From contig CAUJGP010000033.1 of NCBI GenBank assembly GCA_963170155.1, positions 1 through 64,000 on the forward strand: a DNA stretch of 64,000 nt. The letters are read 5' to 3'. A program made the translations under genes and the position numbers. Origin of the DNA: Bdellovibrionota bacterium (GTDB lineage Bacteria; Bdellovibrionota; Bdellovibrionia; Bdellovibrionales; Bdellovibrionaceae). The notes under the pieces are model-generated. The model was not told where the DNA came from, did no database searches, and saw nothing but the letters and a program-made list of their open reading frames with translations. Shown in pieces: positions 24,749 to 34,479 of this stretch (positions are counted from its first letter, which is position 1; each line of letters starts with the position of its first letter).

Positions 24749-25762
24749 TTGATCCAGCAGTTAGAAAAATTAGCAAAAAAAATAGATCAAGTTGGAGACT
24801 CCCTTGGAGTGAAACTTTGCTATGAGATTCCTATTGAGATTATCTATCAAAGGAAAAAATACCCTATTTTCGTTTATTCTATTGGAACCCAAAAGCCTTC
24901 CGCGCCAGTTTTATTTATTACTGGTGGAATTCATGGTCTTGAAAAAATTGGAGCACAGTTAGCGTGGAGTTTTTTAAAAACCACAATAGATAAATTAAAT
25001 TGGGATCAATCTTTAAGATTTATATTTAAAAATATTCGTCTTGTCGTTATACCACTGGTAAACCCTGTCGGTTATTCGTATCAAATGAGAAGTAATGGCA
25101 ACGGAGTAGACTTAATGAGAAACTCTCCTATTGTGGCTCGTGATAAAGTTCCCTTTCTTTTAGGGGGGCACGCTTTTTCTAAAAAATTACCTTGGTATCA
25201 GGGGCGTGAAAATCAAATGGAAATGGAAAATTTAGCTCTAAAAGAAATTTTTTTGAAAGAAACAAAAAAAAGTAATTGTGTTATTTCCCTTGATTTTCAT
25301 TCTGGATTTGGAATGAAAGATCGAATTTGGTTTCCTTTTTCTTATAAAAAGGAACCATTTGATCATCTACCTGAGCTTTACTCTTTAATATCTCTATTTG
25401 AGTCTTCTCACCCTTATCATGTTTATCAAATAGAACCACAATCCAAAAGTTATATGATTAATGGGGATATGTGGGATTTTTTATTCATTAAACTTAAAGA
25501 AATTAATGCTGCGTCCGTCTACCTTCCTTTGACTCTAGAAATGGGATCTTGGGCATGGGTGAAGAAAAACCCATTGCAATTATTGATGAGAGATGGAGTG
25601 TTTAATCCTATCAAAGAGCATAGACTTAAGAGAACTTACCGTCGGCATCACTTGCTTTTCGATTTTTTTTTAAAATCGCTTCAGTCTTATGAGCATTGGA
25701 CCAAGCAAAGTTTAATTTTAAGAGAAAAAAGCAAAAGATTAGCTTTGGAGAAGTGGTATTAG
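24749..25762 (+). CDS. M14-family zinc carboxypeptidase-like protein
   Basis: The protein of about 337 aa has the M14 zinc site: HxxE (H62, E65 in GGIHGLEKIG) and the third ligand H184 (LDFHSGFG). R114 and R124 with NGNGVDLMRN bind the substrate carboxylate, and E264 (LTLEMGSW) is the general base. No signal peptide is seen, so it is likely cytoplasmic, perhaps trimming murein peptides like MpaA or acting on other amino-acid conjugates. The TTG start is the best available; a GTG near 24809 is an alternative. Its stop abuts the ATG of the next gene, so the two are coupled. Confidence 0.8.
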   Translation: MIQQLEKLAKKIDQVGDSLGVKLCYEIPIEIIYQRKKYPIFVYSIGTQKPSAPVLFITGGIHGLEKIGAQLAWSFLKTTIDKLNWDQSLRFIFKNIRLVVIPLVNPVGYSYQMRSNGNGVDLMRNSPIVARDKVPFLLGGHAFSKKLPWYQGRENQMEMENLALKEIFLKETKKSNCVISLDFHSGFGMKDRIWFPFSYKKEPFDHLPELYSLISLFESSHPYHVYQIEPQSKSYMINGDMWDFLFIKLKEINAASVYLPLTLEMGSWAWVKKNPLQLLMRDGVFNPIKEHRLKRTYRRHHLLFDFFLKSLQSYEHWTKQSLILREKSKRLALEKWY

Positions 25763-26521
25763 ATGAATCAACATTGGATTTTACTACGAGGATTAAGTCG
25801 AGGGAATGGTCATTGGGGGAGTTTTCCTGAAGTACTCAAAAAGCAAGGGCTCAAATGGGAACTTGCAGAGATCCCAGGGAATGGCACTCGATATCAAGAA
25901 ATCACGCCTCTTCGTCCTCAAGAAGTTATTCAATCTCTTCGCAAAAATTCTCATTTTTTAAAAGACAAAAAAAAAATTAATATTTGCGCAATTTCGTTAG
26001 GTGGAATGCTTGCATTGAAGTGGGCGGAAGCTTTTCCTGATGAAATCGAGCGAGTGGTTATCATTAATTCGAGTTTATCTCAACTTTCACCAATATATCA
26101 TCGAATGTCTTTCAAAGCCCTTTTTAAGGTCCTACAAGGGCTTATCAGTCACGATCCTATTTTTAGGGAAAAGACAACATTGGATCTGACTGTCAGTAGA
26201 AAGAGAGTCAGAGATCAATATTTGCAGGTGTTTGCAAACTTTTCGAAAGAACACCCTGTCTCCGCAAGTAATTTTTTGCGCCAAATTTATTTGGCCACTC
26301 AGATTCATGTAGATCAAAAAATAAAGGTTCCTGTTTCTGTCATTGTATCTGAAAAAGATCGCTTTGTTAATCCTGATTGCTCTTTCAAAATGGCGGAGTT
26401 TTTTAAAGTGAAACCCATTATTAATTCAAATGCAGGACACGATTTACCTTTGGAATCTCCTCAATGGCTTGCAAGCATTCTCATTAAAAGCGACTTTCAA
26501 AAGTATGAGAGATTACTCTAA
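25763..26521 (+). CDS. Alpha/beta-hydrolase
   Basis: The 252-aa protein has the full catalytic triad pattern: nucleophile Ser in ICAISLGGMLAL, Asp in SEKDRFVNP, and His in SNAGHDLPLE. Strand WILLRGLSRGNGHW near the start gives the oxyanion loop. There is no signal peptide. It starts directly after the stop codon of the M14 gene, suggesting a shared cytoplasmic pathway, for example step-wise breakdown of an imported conjugate. The substrate is unknown. Confidence 0.82.
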   Translation: MNQHWILLRGLSRGNGHWGSFPEVLKKQGLKWELAEIPGNGTRYQEITPLRPQEVIQSLRKNSHFLKDKKKINICAISLGGMLALKWAEAFPDEIERVVIINSSLSQLSPIYHRMSFKALFKVLQGLISHDPIFREKTTLDLTVSRKRVRDQYLQVFANFSKEHPVSASNFLRQIYLATQIHVDQKIKVPVSVIVSEKDRFVNPDCSFKMAEFFKVKPIINSNAGHDLPLESPQWLASILIKSDFQKYERLL

Positions 26522-26690
26522 TCATTAGGCTACGTCTGTAAATCTTTAAGGACATTTCTACTTTGGTGATCTTTTCAGGATTTAACGTGATTCATTTTGA
26601 AAATTCTTTTTATTAAGAAATTGAAAAAAATAATAATTGACAGAAAATTAACACGACAAATGGCCTGTTGTCCATCATCGTGTAAACAAT

Positions 26691-27650
26691 ATGTCATTAG
26701 AGCTATTTTCCTTTTTGGGGATTGGGACAGAGCAAGGCCAGCAACACCATGGACTTGCTCAATCGCCTCATAGAGCTTTAGAGTTGTTGCCTCAAGATTG
26801 GTTAAAAATTTCTTGTGAAATCTTACATCAATCATCTGAGAAGAAAAAAATTCATCAATCATCTGATTTATCTTTGCTTGATTGGACTATTTATAAAAAA
26901 GCTTATGATTTGATCAATGAAAGTTTAGCACGTGGAAAAACTCAAATTAATTGGGGTGGAGATCACAGTGTAGGATTGGCAACTGTAGCAGCCTATCTTT
27001 CTCAGTTCTCAGATGGTTACGTTCTCTGGATTGATGCTCATGCTGATTTAAACACGCCAGAATCAAGTTTAACAGGTTATTTTCATGGAATGCCATTGTC
27101 TCATTTGATGGGGGTTAATCAGAGTTTTTTGAATAGAAAATTTCCGTTTTGGGGAGTGTTAGAGCCGAAGAAATTAATTTATGTGGGATTACGGGATCTT
27201 GATCCCTACGAAAAATACCTCATTCGTAAATTAGGGATTAAAGCTTATTATTGTGAAGAGCTGCATTCGAATCAGTTCACAAAGACCTTATTCGAAATTG
27301 AAACAATCCTCTCAAATAAACCTATTCATGTTAGTTTTGATATTGATTCGGTTGATCCTTCTATTGCCGCCTCAACGGGAGTTTGTAGTCCTCAAGGGAT
27401 CCAACTTGATCAGTTGAGAGCGCTGGCTTCTATGCTGAACATGAAAAAAAATGTTAAATCTGTTGATGTGGTTGAAATCAATCCTGAGATTGGATCAAAA
27501 CAAGAAGTCCTCAATACTTATGCTATTGCTTTTGAATTTTTAAATATATTACTTAACCTTAATGGGGAGAGCAAAAATGGTACAATTTATAAATCAAATA
27601 AAAACAACATATCGCTTCCAAAAAAATGGGATCTTCTCCTTTTCCCCTAA
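26691..27650 (+). CDS. Arginase/ureohydrolase
   Basis: The 319-aa enzyme has the ureohydrolase metal motifs GGDHS (89-93), DAHAD (115-119) and SFDIDSVDP (215-223), which bind two manganese ions. Substrate-loop residues NTPESS and GYFHGMPLS match arginase rather than agmatinase. It splits arginine into ornithine and urea. The C-terminal 25 residues (from about 295) are lysine- and asparagine-rich and overlap the next gene by 74 bp in another frame. The next gene encodes an OlsB-type acyltransferase that uses ornithine, so supply of ornithine for ornithine lipids is a good inference. Confidence 0.9.
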   Translation: MSLELFSFLGIGTEQGQQHHGLAQSPHRALELLPQDWLKISCEILHQSSEKKKIHQSSDLSLLDWTIYKKAYDLINESLARGKTQINWGGDHSVGLATVAAYLSQFSDGYVLWIDAHADLNTPESSLTGYFHGMPLSHLMGVNQSFLNRKFPFWGVLEPKKLIYVGLRDLDPYEKYLIRKLGIKAYYCEELHSNQFTKTLFEIETILSNKPIHVSFDIDSVDPSIAASTGVCSPQGIQLDQLRALASMLNMKKNVKSVDVVEINPEIGSKQEVLNTYAIAFEFLNILLNLNGESKNGTIYKSNKNNISLPKKWDLLLFP

Positions 27651-28419
27651 AATTCATTTTCAATTTGAAGTTGGTTCTTACACAGTCAAAACAATTACAG
27701 TTTTCAAGGAATTGATTGAGTGTTTTCAATTGCGAGATGAAGTTTTTAATAAAGAATTTCGCTCTGTTTATGATTGTAAATATGATTTTGATGAATTTGA
27801 TGCTCAATGTGATCATATCATCATCATTCACAATTCTACCGCGAAAATTGTAGGGACGTATCGCCTTAATTCTTCGTTGCACTCCAGGAATTTTTATACA
27901 ACTCAGGAGTTTGATTTGGATATTTTTAAACAAACTCAAGATTCTATTCTCGAATTGGGGAGAGCTTGTATTCAAAAAGAGCATCGAAGGGGTGCTGTGA
28001 TTACTTTGCTTTGGAAAGGTATTGCCGAATATATGAATAGATCAAAATCAAAATTATTAATCGGTTGTTCGAGTGTGAAAATTTCAAGCGCCAGAGAGGC
28101 GGCTTTAATTTATCGATATCTTGATAAGAATGGTTTGATTGAGATGAACTACAATTCTAAACCTCTGCCTCAGTATCAGATGCCAAGCTTTTCTGCCTGG
28201 CTTGACTATTTCAATCGATGTTACACAGAAGCTTATGAAGAGGAAGTAATGTCATTACTTCCTTCTCTTCTTAAGTCTTATTTAAAACTTGGTGCCAAAG
28301 TCATTGGGGAACCTGCTTATGATCAAGAGTTTGATTGTGTGGATTTTTTGACTTTGCTGCAGAGAGATCAGCTATCTAAATCCGTTGAAAAAAAATATGG
28401 GCTTACAATGGCTTTGTAA
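27577..28419 (+). CDS. olsB: OlsB-like ornithine N-acyltransferase (GNAT fold)
   Basis: The 280-aa protein matches the Acetyltransf_5 / OlsB group. Core motifs are FQLRDEVFNKEF, DEFDAQCDHII and KIVGTYRLNSS, then SILELGRACIQKEHRRGAVITLL, given here as ELGRACIQKEHRRGAV. OlsB transfers a 3-hydroxyacyl chain from ACP to the alpha-amine of ornithine, giving lyso-ornithine lipid. GGGGAG 7 nt before the ATG at 27577 decides the start, which lies inside the arginase gene. The second acylation (OlsA) could be done by the PlsC-like protein at 31731. Such phosphorus-free lipids are often made at low phosphate, in keeping with the phosphate genes downstream. Confidence 0.8.
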   Translation: MVQFINQIKTTYRFQKNGIFSFSPKIHFQFEVGSYTVKTITVFKELIECFQLRDEVFNKEFRSVYDCKYDFDEFDAQCDHIIIIHNSTAKIVGTYRLNSSLHSRNFYTTQEFDLDIFKQTQDSILELGRACIQKEHRRGAVITLLWKGIAEYMNRSKSKLLIGCSSVKISSAREAALIYRYLDKNGLIEMNYNSKPLPQYQMPSFSAWLDYFNRCYTEAYEEEVMSLLPSLLKSYLKLGAKVIGEPAYDQEFDCVDFLTLLQRDQLSKSVEKKYGLTMAL

Positions 28420-28502
28420 AATGAGAGAGTTTCTTTAGAAGAGTGAGAAACTCATTTTTAATAATTAGCATTAAAAGTGGCAGGCATTTTATCAAAATAT
28501 TT

Positions 28503-30641
28503 TTAGGACTTTGCTTCCTCTACATGATGACCATATTTTATTTTAGTTTGATTCATTAAGATGGAATGAGTGCCTAAGGGTTCGCTAGATCGCTGTACAT
28601 AATCTCCGTTGGCGTTCATATCCCAGGCTTGTCGCTTGTCAGAAAGCATTATGCGGAGAATATCCCACAATTTTTCTTTTAGCTGGCGATCTTCAATGGG
28701 AACAACGGCCTCAACACGCTTGTGGAGGTTCCGGTACATCCAATCAGCGGACCCGATATAGAACTCACCATCAATGGGATCAACAGCCTTTTTTCTAAAA
28801 TAATAAATTCTTGAGTGTTCAAGAAAGCGGCCAATGACTGAAATGACACGAATGTTATCGCTCAAGCCAGGAACTTGAGGCCGCAAACAACAAAAACCTC
28901 TAATGATCAGATCTATTTGTGTTCCTGCTTGTGAGGCTTTATAAAGAGCTTGAGAGACTTGTCGCTCTTCAAAATTATTACATTTCACAATAATCTGTGA
29001 TGGATGGCCTTGTTCTGCATTATTTTTTTCACCTTCAATTAATTCTAAAAAGCGTTGTAGCATGTTGATCGGAGCAACAAGCAGTTTTTTATAGTGAATG
29101 TGAAGAGATCGTCCAGTGAGGTAGTTGAATAACTCCATAACGTCAGACGTGATCAGATCATTAGAGGTTAGAAATCCTAAGTCTGTGTACAATCGAGCTG
29201 TTTCAGAGTTATAATTTCCAGTTCCTAAGTGACAATAAGATTTTAACTCGTCGCCTTCTTGTCGAACAATTAAAACCGTTTTGGCATGAGTTTTTAGGCC
29301 AATAATTCCGTAGACAACATGCACTCCAGCTTCCTCTAGCTCCTGCGCCCATACGATATTTCGTTCTTCTTCAAAACGTGCTTTTAATTCTACTAAGCAA
29401 ACCACCTGTTTACCAGATTCTGCAGCGAGAATAAGAGATTTAACAAATGGGCTGTTGTCTCCTGTTCTGTAAAGGGTCATTTTGATAGCCAGGACTTTTG
29501 GATCTGAAGCGGCTTCGTTAATTAAGCGTTCGATCGTTGCAGAAAAACTTTCATAGGGGCTATGAATGAGGAGATCCTGGTTTTTAAGAATATTAAAAAC
29601 ACTTACGGATTCATCAAGAAAAGAGGATGGTATGCGCGGGACCCAAGTTTCATATCGAAGATGGGGAAGCGGAAGATCTGTTAGAATTTTGAAATTCAGG
29701 TGATCAAGAGGGGTGGGCGACTCATAAAAATCAGAATCTGATAAATTGAGCCCTTCGAGAAGGTAATTTAAAACCCACGAATCTCCTGGTTTTAGATATT
29801 CGATTCTAACAATGGATGCAAATTTTCTTTGTTTAATTTCTTCTTCAATCATTTCAAGCAAATCTTCAACATCTTCTTCATCTCGTTCCACTTCCGAGTC
29901 TCTTGTCAATCTGAAGGACATTGTAGAAATAACTTTCATAGAAGGAAAAAGCTCATTAATATGAGCAAGAATCAATTCTTGTATGCTTATAAAGCGGAAT
30001 TCAACAGCATTGGTTCTGATCCATTGAGGTAACGCGCCAGGAATCTTAACTCGGGCAAATAATTTTTCTTCTTGGTCAGGATAGCTGAGGATGATCCCGA
30101 GAGATGTAGAGAGATTTGAAATAAAGGGGAATGGATGTCCGGAATCGACAGATAACGGTGTTAGAACAGGAAAAACCTGTTTGCGAAAATAAACTTGCAA
30201 AGTGGAACGCTCAATCTCAGTTAGTTCTTCCCATTTCACAAGCATGATTTCATTTTGATGCAATTGAGGAAGAATTTTTTCGTTAAAGATGGAGTGAGCT
30301 TCGGTCATTAAATGATTTACTTTTTGTTTAATTTCATGGAATAACTGATACCATGTAAGGCCTTCTTTATTGCGTTGTTGTGCACCCAAGAGCACATGCC
30401 TTTTCAGAGACCCCATTCTCTTCATAAAAAACTCATCAAGATTAGAATAAAAAATACTCAAGAAACGGAGGCGTTCTAGTAAAGGGGTTCTTTCATCTTT
30501 GGCTTCGTGAAGAACTCTGCTATTGAAATTAAACCAGCTAATATCCCGACTAAGGGAATCAAAAGAATTAGCTAAACTTTCAACTTTGATGTCTGTTTTA
30601 GATGATGTGCGGCTGGTTTTTTTGGACTTTCGCTTGGCCAT
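28503..30641 (-). CDS. ppk: Polyphosphate kinase 1
   Basis: The 712-aa enzyme polymerises the gamma-phosphate of ATP into polyphosphate. The catalytic histidine motif is seen in GLKTHAKTVLIV. The N-terminal domain begins RDISWFNFNSRVLHEA, and the C-terminal domain has FYIGSADWMYRNLHKRVE. Length is normal for PPK1. A basic N-terminal tail (KRKSKKTSRTSSK) precedes the conserved start. It lies downstream of ppx on the same strand (73-bp gap), giving a plsC-ppx-ppk operon that makes and breaks polyphosphate. Confidence 0.95.
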   Translation of the reverse strand: MAKRKSKKTSRTSSKTDIKVESLANSFDSLSRDISWFNFNSRVLHEAKDERTPLLERLRFLSIFYSNLDEFFMKRMGSLKRHVLLGAQQRNKEGLTWYQLFHEIKQKVNHLMTEAHSIFNEKILPQLHQNEIMLVKWEELTEIERSTLQVYFRKQVFPVLTPLSVDSGHPFPFISNLSTSLGIILSYPDQEEKLFARVKIPGALPQWIRTNAVEFRFISIQELILAHINELFPSMKVISTMSFRLTRDSEVERDEEDVEDLLEMIEEEIKQRKFASIVRIEYLKPGDSWVLNYLLEGLNLSDSDFYESPTPLDHLNFKILTDLPLPHLRYETWVPRIPSSFLDESVSVFNILKNQDLLIHSPYESFSATIERLINEAASDPKVLAIKMTLYRTGDNSPFVKSLILAAESGKQVVCLVELKARFEEERNIVWAQELEEAGVHVVYGIIGLKTHAKTVLIVRQEGDELKSYCHLGTGNYNSETARLYTDLGFLTSNDLITSDVMELFNYLTGRSLHIHYKKLLVAPINMLQRFLELIEGEKNNAEQGHPSQIIVKCNNFEERQVSQALYKASQAGTQIDLIIRGFCCLRPQVPGLSDNIRVISVIGRFLEHSRIYYFRKKAVDPIDGEFYIGSADWMYRNLHKRVEAVVPIEDRQLKEKLWDILRIMLSDKRQAWDMNANGDYVQRSSEPLGTHSILMNQTKIKYGHHVEEAKS

Positions 30642-30714
30642 TCCGTCATGGTAGCAAGGATTTTACAAAATTAAAAGAAGAGAGAACTGTAGAACTGTTT
30701 AATTTAACAAAATG

Positions 30715-31716
30715 TTAATATTTTCTTTCAAAGTTTTCATTCATCATCAGTTTGATATTGGGTTTGTGATGATTTTTTGTCACGGGCCTGTTGGGACGGC
30801 GTTCTTTTATTAACATGGTATTGATAAGGCCATCTTTAAGACCTACGTACGGTATGAGAAGTTTTAACGCTTTTGTTTGAATCATGAGTAGTTTAATAAC
30901 AAGCATTGCTGGTACAATAACATCCGCTCTATCGGTACGAAGGTTGAGCTTTTCACTCCTCTGGTGCAATGGGATTTTGCAAATCATTTCAATCATTAAA
31001 TTAAGTTCTTCAAGGGTTAGGCTGGAAGATGGGGCTTTTTTCAAAAGCTCGACTTTTAGTTTTCCCATGGATTCTACATTGCCCCCTGTTCCTATCAGGT
31101 AGAGGGAATGTCCATTTTTAGGCGGTTGGTGGAGGGAAATAAAGCTTTGAGTTTCGGGAAAGGATTCCAGTAAAAGAAAAGGCAAGTAAGACTCTTTTTG
31201 ATTTTGTTGCTTCAGTTGCTCTAGAAGTCGAACAGTGCCTAGCGGAAAGCTTTTGGTTGCTAGTGGTTTTCCCTTGAGGGTGGATGTTAATTCTACAGAG
31301 CCTCCCCCAATATCTACAAGGAGAGCTCGTGAGGGAAAATTTTTGATTTTACTTCGAACAGCAGAAAATACCAGCTGACCCTCTTGAAGCCCATTGATCA
31401 GTTGAATTTTAATTCTACTTTTACGATAAATTTCTTCGATAATTGCCTCGCGATTGGAGGCTTCCCGAAGAGCACTTGTCGCCACGGCGACACAACGATG
31501 AACTTTATGTCGAACTAAGGCTCTATGAAAGGCCTTAAAGGTTCGAATCACGTGATTAAGGTTATTTTTTGAGATTTTTCCTTGATGAAAGACATCGGCT
31601 CCCAGGCGAATGGGGACTCGGTATTTATGAATAAATTTTACGGTTCCTTTGCTTGTGTGATTAGCTATAGCTAACCTTATGGCATTGGAGCCAACATCAA
31701 TCGCTGCAATATTCAT
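30715..31716 (-). CDS. ppx: Exopolyphosphatase / pppGpp phosphatase family (Ppx/GppA)
   Basis: The 333-aa protein has the actin-like ATPase fold of this family: phosphate-1 loop IAAIDVGSNAIRLAIA, conserved ATSALREASN, and phosphate-2 loop LLVDIGGGSVELT. It removes terminal phosphates from polyphosphate or pppGpp. It has the short form, without the long C-terminal HD domain of E. coli Ppx. The start at 31716 has GAGGAG upstream and is preferred to 31755. It sits between plsC-like and ppk genes. Confidence 0.9.
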   Translation of the reverse strand: MNIAAIDVGSNAIRLAIANHTSKGTVKFIHKYRVPIRLGADVFHQGKISKNNLNHVIRTFKAFHRALVRHKVHRCVAVATSALREASNREAIIEEIYRKSRIKIQLINGLQEGQLVFSAVRSKIKNFPSRALLVDIGGGSVELTSTLKGKPLATKSFPLGTVRLLEQLKQQNQKESYLPFLLLESFPETQSFISLHQPPKNGHSLYLIGTGGNVESMGKLKVELLKKAPSSSLTLEELNLMIEMICKIPLHQRSEKLNLRTDRADVIVPAMLVIKLLMIQTKALKLLIPYVGLKDGLINTMLIKERRPNRPVTKNHHKPNIKLMMNENFERKY

Positions 31717-31730
31717 GAATCTCCTCAGGC

Positions 31731-32474
31731 TTATGCCTTTACATCTTGGCTGCAACTCTCATTATTATTACCAACTTGACTCCATAAATCAACTGAGTTT
31801 TGGGTTCCTGTACACCAAGTTCGACAATATTCCAAATCTTTCACGACATTTTTAATTTTCATAGGTGTATGAAACTCAACAAAAGCCGATAATCCTTTTT
31901 GGCGAGTAAGTTTAACGAGGTGAGGTAGGAGCCTATCTTTATCCACATAGGCTGTTGTTCGAAGGTGAGAATAAATAATTCTTACCGGTTGCAGGGGGAT
32001 TTGCAGGTGTTCAGCGACTTCAAATATCCCTTTGCTCCAATGGGATTCTCCTGTCAGGCTGGTTGTTCCAGAGGGAAAGATGATCACTTTCTTATTGTTT
32101 TGAGAAAGTTGGCGCATAATCTCTTGCCGTGCTTGAACCCTCGAGTTCTTAGAACTTCGCTCTACAAACAATGTTCCTATCTTCTTAGAAGCCTGGCCTA
32201 GAATGGGCCAAGAAGCCACTTCCTTTTTTGAAAGAAAAACACAGTCATCAATCAGAGATACCAGCAAAGGAATATCAATATAACCAATATGATTGGAAAC
32301 AAAAATGGCCGGCTGGCTTTGTAAAATATTTCCTGTTGTTGTGACTTTAAAATTCAATGTTTGTAAGATTTCCTGTGCCCATTGGATACGTATTTCGGGA
32401 TGAATGTAATCTGAGTGGCGGTTTTCCACTAAGTAACGTCCAAGGATGCTCAGCAAATGGAAGGTTTTTTTCAT
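31731..32474 (-). CDS. PlsC/OlsA-type lysolipid acyltransferase
   Basis: The 247-aa protein has the acyltransferase motif NHx4D (VSNHIGYIDIPLL), a second motif GTLFVERSS, and FPSGTTS where PlsC has EGTRS. The family transfers an acyl chain to lysophosphatidic acid or, in the OlsA branch, to lyso-ornithine lipid. The altered EGTRS motif and the olsB gene 4 kb away make OlsA activity possible, but the core PlsC role cannot be excluded. It is the first gene of the plsC-ppx-ppk operon; the ppx start lies 14 bp after its stop. Confidence 0.83.
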   Translation of the reverse strand: MKKTFHLLSILGRYLVENRHSDYIHPEIRIQWAQEILQTLNFKVTTTGNILQSQPAIFVSNHIGYIDIPLLVSLIDDCVFLSKKEVASWPILGQASKKIGTLFVERSSKNSRVQARQEIMRQLSQNNKKVIIFPSGTTSLTGESHWSKGIFEVAEHLQIPLQPVRIIYSHLRTTAYVDKDRLLPHLVKLTRQKGLSAFVEFHTPMKIKNVVKDLEYCRTWCTGTQNSVDLWSQVGNNNESCSQDVKA

Positions 32475-32631
32475 ATTGTGAGCCGTATATTACAATGCTT
32501 TTTGAAGAAGAAATGTTAAAAATCGGTTAAACTTCAGAAAGTTTTTTAATTTTTTTACATTAAATTAAAAATGAGATGGTATGGAAGGCTGGGTGTAAGT
32601 AAATTACTTTTGTGATACCCATGGGCTTGAG

Positions 32632-34254
32632 CTATTTTTCGCCACTCACCTGAGTGCTACCCTTATAGGCGTGAGAAACAAGAAGGCTTGCAATTCTTCG
32701 ATATTCACTCAGAACATCGAGGTGAATAGAACTGGTATTAATAGAATCTCGAATGCCTCTATTGAGGCGGCCTATGTGTTTTTCTCGAAGATTGAGTTCT
32801 GTTTTAGCGAGATCCCGTTTCAAGCGAATCACTTCATCACAAAGTTCTTTAGTGTGAAAAGCGTTGATAGCCATTGCTGCCACTTTCATGATTTGTTCAT
32901 GCATGTTTTTGAGCTCATCCCATCCATCTTGAGAAAACTCTAGTTTGAGGGCTGATTTTTTGGAGGCTAACGTAATTAAATTAATATCAATAGAGTCAGC
33001 GCTTCTTTCTAGATCGCTTAGAAACATAATCATATCCATGATTCTTTGGCTGACTTCTGTTGAACTATTGTTGGCGTGCTCTAGAAGAAACATTTTAATT
33101 TCTCGGTAGAGAAAGTCTACTTTATTATCACGGTCGCGGATGCTATCTACGAGAGTGATATTATAATTGCTAAAGAGTTTGATAGAGTCTTTAATCATAC
33201 TCAATACAATGTCGGCGGCTCGCATGATTTCTCTTTCGCCGTAAGAAATGGCTAGCGAGGATGATTTATAATTGTTTAATTTCAAGTATTCTGTTCCAAA
33301 TTCATCTTCTATGTTTTTGGGAAAGAGTTTTTCCATTAGAAGAGCTCCCCATTTAATAAAAGGATAAAATACTCCTGCAGAGATGAGATTAAAGAAAAAA
33401 TGGCTATTGGCAATGGTGCGTGAGGGGCTGGTTTGAAAGCGCTCCAGTTGTGTAATAAAGATTTCTGAAAATGGGAGAAAAATGAGGACACTGACCCCCT
33501 TGTAAAAAAAATGGGCCCACGCAACTTGTTTACCGATATGGTTGCTGTTTGCTGCGGCCATGATAGCCGTGGAAGTCGTTCCAATATTAGCACCATAAAC
33601 CCAAAAGAGAGCATCCTCAGTACTGATAACTCCTGCCATCGCCAAACTCATCGCTAGGCCAATAACAACTGCGCTGGAATGGATAAGGCCGCAAAAAACC
33701 ATAGAGAGAGTAAGAGAAATCATAGGGTGGCTTCGCAGTTGCTGGAACATCGATGCTAATTCAGGCAGGGAGGCAAAATAATTGGCCGCAATGCTCATCA
33801 TGGAAAGGCCAAAAAAAATTAATCCAAATCCCATGAGAATTTGTGAGATATTTTTGAGGGTATTTTGTTTTGTTAAAAAGTAGATTAGAAATGCAATACT
33901 GAAAACAGGTAGACCCAGTTGATTTAAATCAAAACTAATAAGCTGGACTGTCAAAGTGGAGCCAATGGCGGTGCCAATAATAACCCCCATGACTTGTTGT
34001 AGAGTAATCACGCGAGCAGAGCCTAGGCCTACAAGCATACTAGTAACCGCGCCAGAGCTTTGTAAAAGAGTGGTTAAGAGTACTCCAACGAAAATAGCAA
34101 TGAGTTGGCTTTGTGAGAGTTTGTGTAAGATCTGGCTGATTTTTTTAGCCATCAATTTCTCAAGAGATTGACTCACCATCGTCATACCCAAAAGGAAGAG
34201 CGACATGCCTCCAATGAGTTGAATAAGATGATCTTGAATCGCTTCCCAGCTCAT
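32632..34254 (-). CDS. Na/Pi-cotransporter family protein with a PhoU-like C-terminal domain
   Basis: The 540-aa protein has two inverted Na_Pi_cotrans repeats with motifs TTLLQSSGAVTSM and GLIHSSAVVIGLAM, about nine membrane helices, then a cytoplasmic helical PhoU-like domain from about residue 335 (for example IMDMIMFLSDLERSADSIDI). These proteins move phosphate with sodium, inward or outward (YjbB type). Placement next to ppk and ppx supports a phosphate-balance role. It is divergent from the nuclease gene at 34480. Confidence 0.9.
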   Translation of the reverse strand: MSWEAIQDHLIQLIGGMSLFLLGMTMVSQSLEKLMAKKISQILHKLSQSQLIAIFVGVLLTTLLQSSGAVTSMLVGLGSARVITLQQVMGVIIGTAIGSTLTVQLISFDLNQLGLPVFSIAFLIYFLTKQNTLKNISQILMGFGLIFFGLSMMSIAANYFASLPELASMFQQLRSHPMISLTLSMVFCGLIHSSAVVIGLAMSLAMAGVISTEDALFWVYGANIGTTSTAIMAAANSNHIGKQVAWAHFFYKGVSVLIFLPFSEIFITQLERFQTSPSRTIANSHFFFNLISAGVFYPFIKWGALLMEKLFPKNIEDEFGTEYLKLNNYKSSSLAISYGEREIMRAADIVLSMIKDSIKLFSNYNITLVDSIRDRDNKVDFLYREIKMFLLEHANNSSTEVSQRIMDMIMFLSDLERSADSIDINLITLASKKSALKLEFSQDGWDELKNMHEQIMKVAAMAINAFHTKELCDEVIRLKRDLAKTELNLREKHIGRLNRGIRDSINTSSIHLDVLSEYRRIASLLVSHAYKGSTQVSGEK

Positions 34255-34479
34255 TAAAAGCCCCTTCTATAAGAAATCAAAAGTTACTTACTTATCGGCT
34301 GGAGAGATGAATAAATTCAGTACTTTTGAAGAAAAAACAGATATTTAGAAAAAAATGTAGGCGCTGCAATATTCAATTTAAGAAAAATATTATTCATAAT
34401 TGACATAAGTCTTGAATCTTGAGAGCGTTGGCAAAGAGTTTTATCCCATAAGGGAGAACTTTCAAATTTGGAGGGAAGA

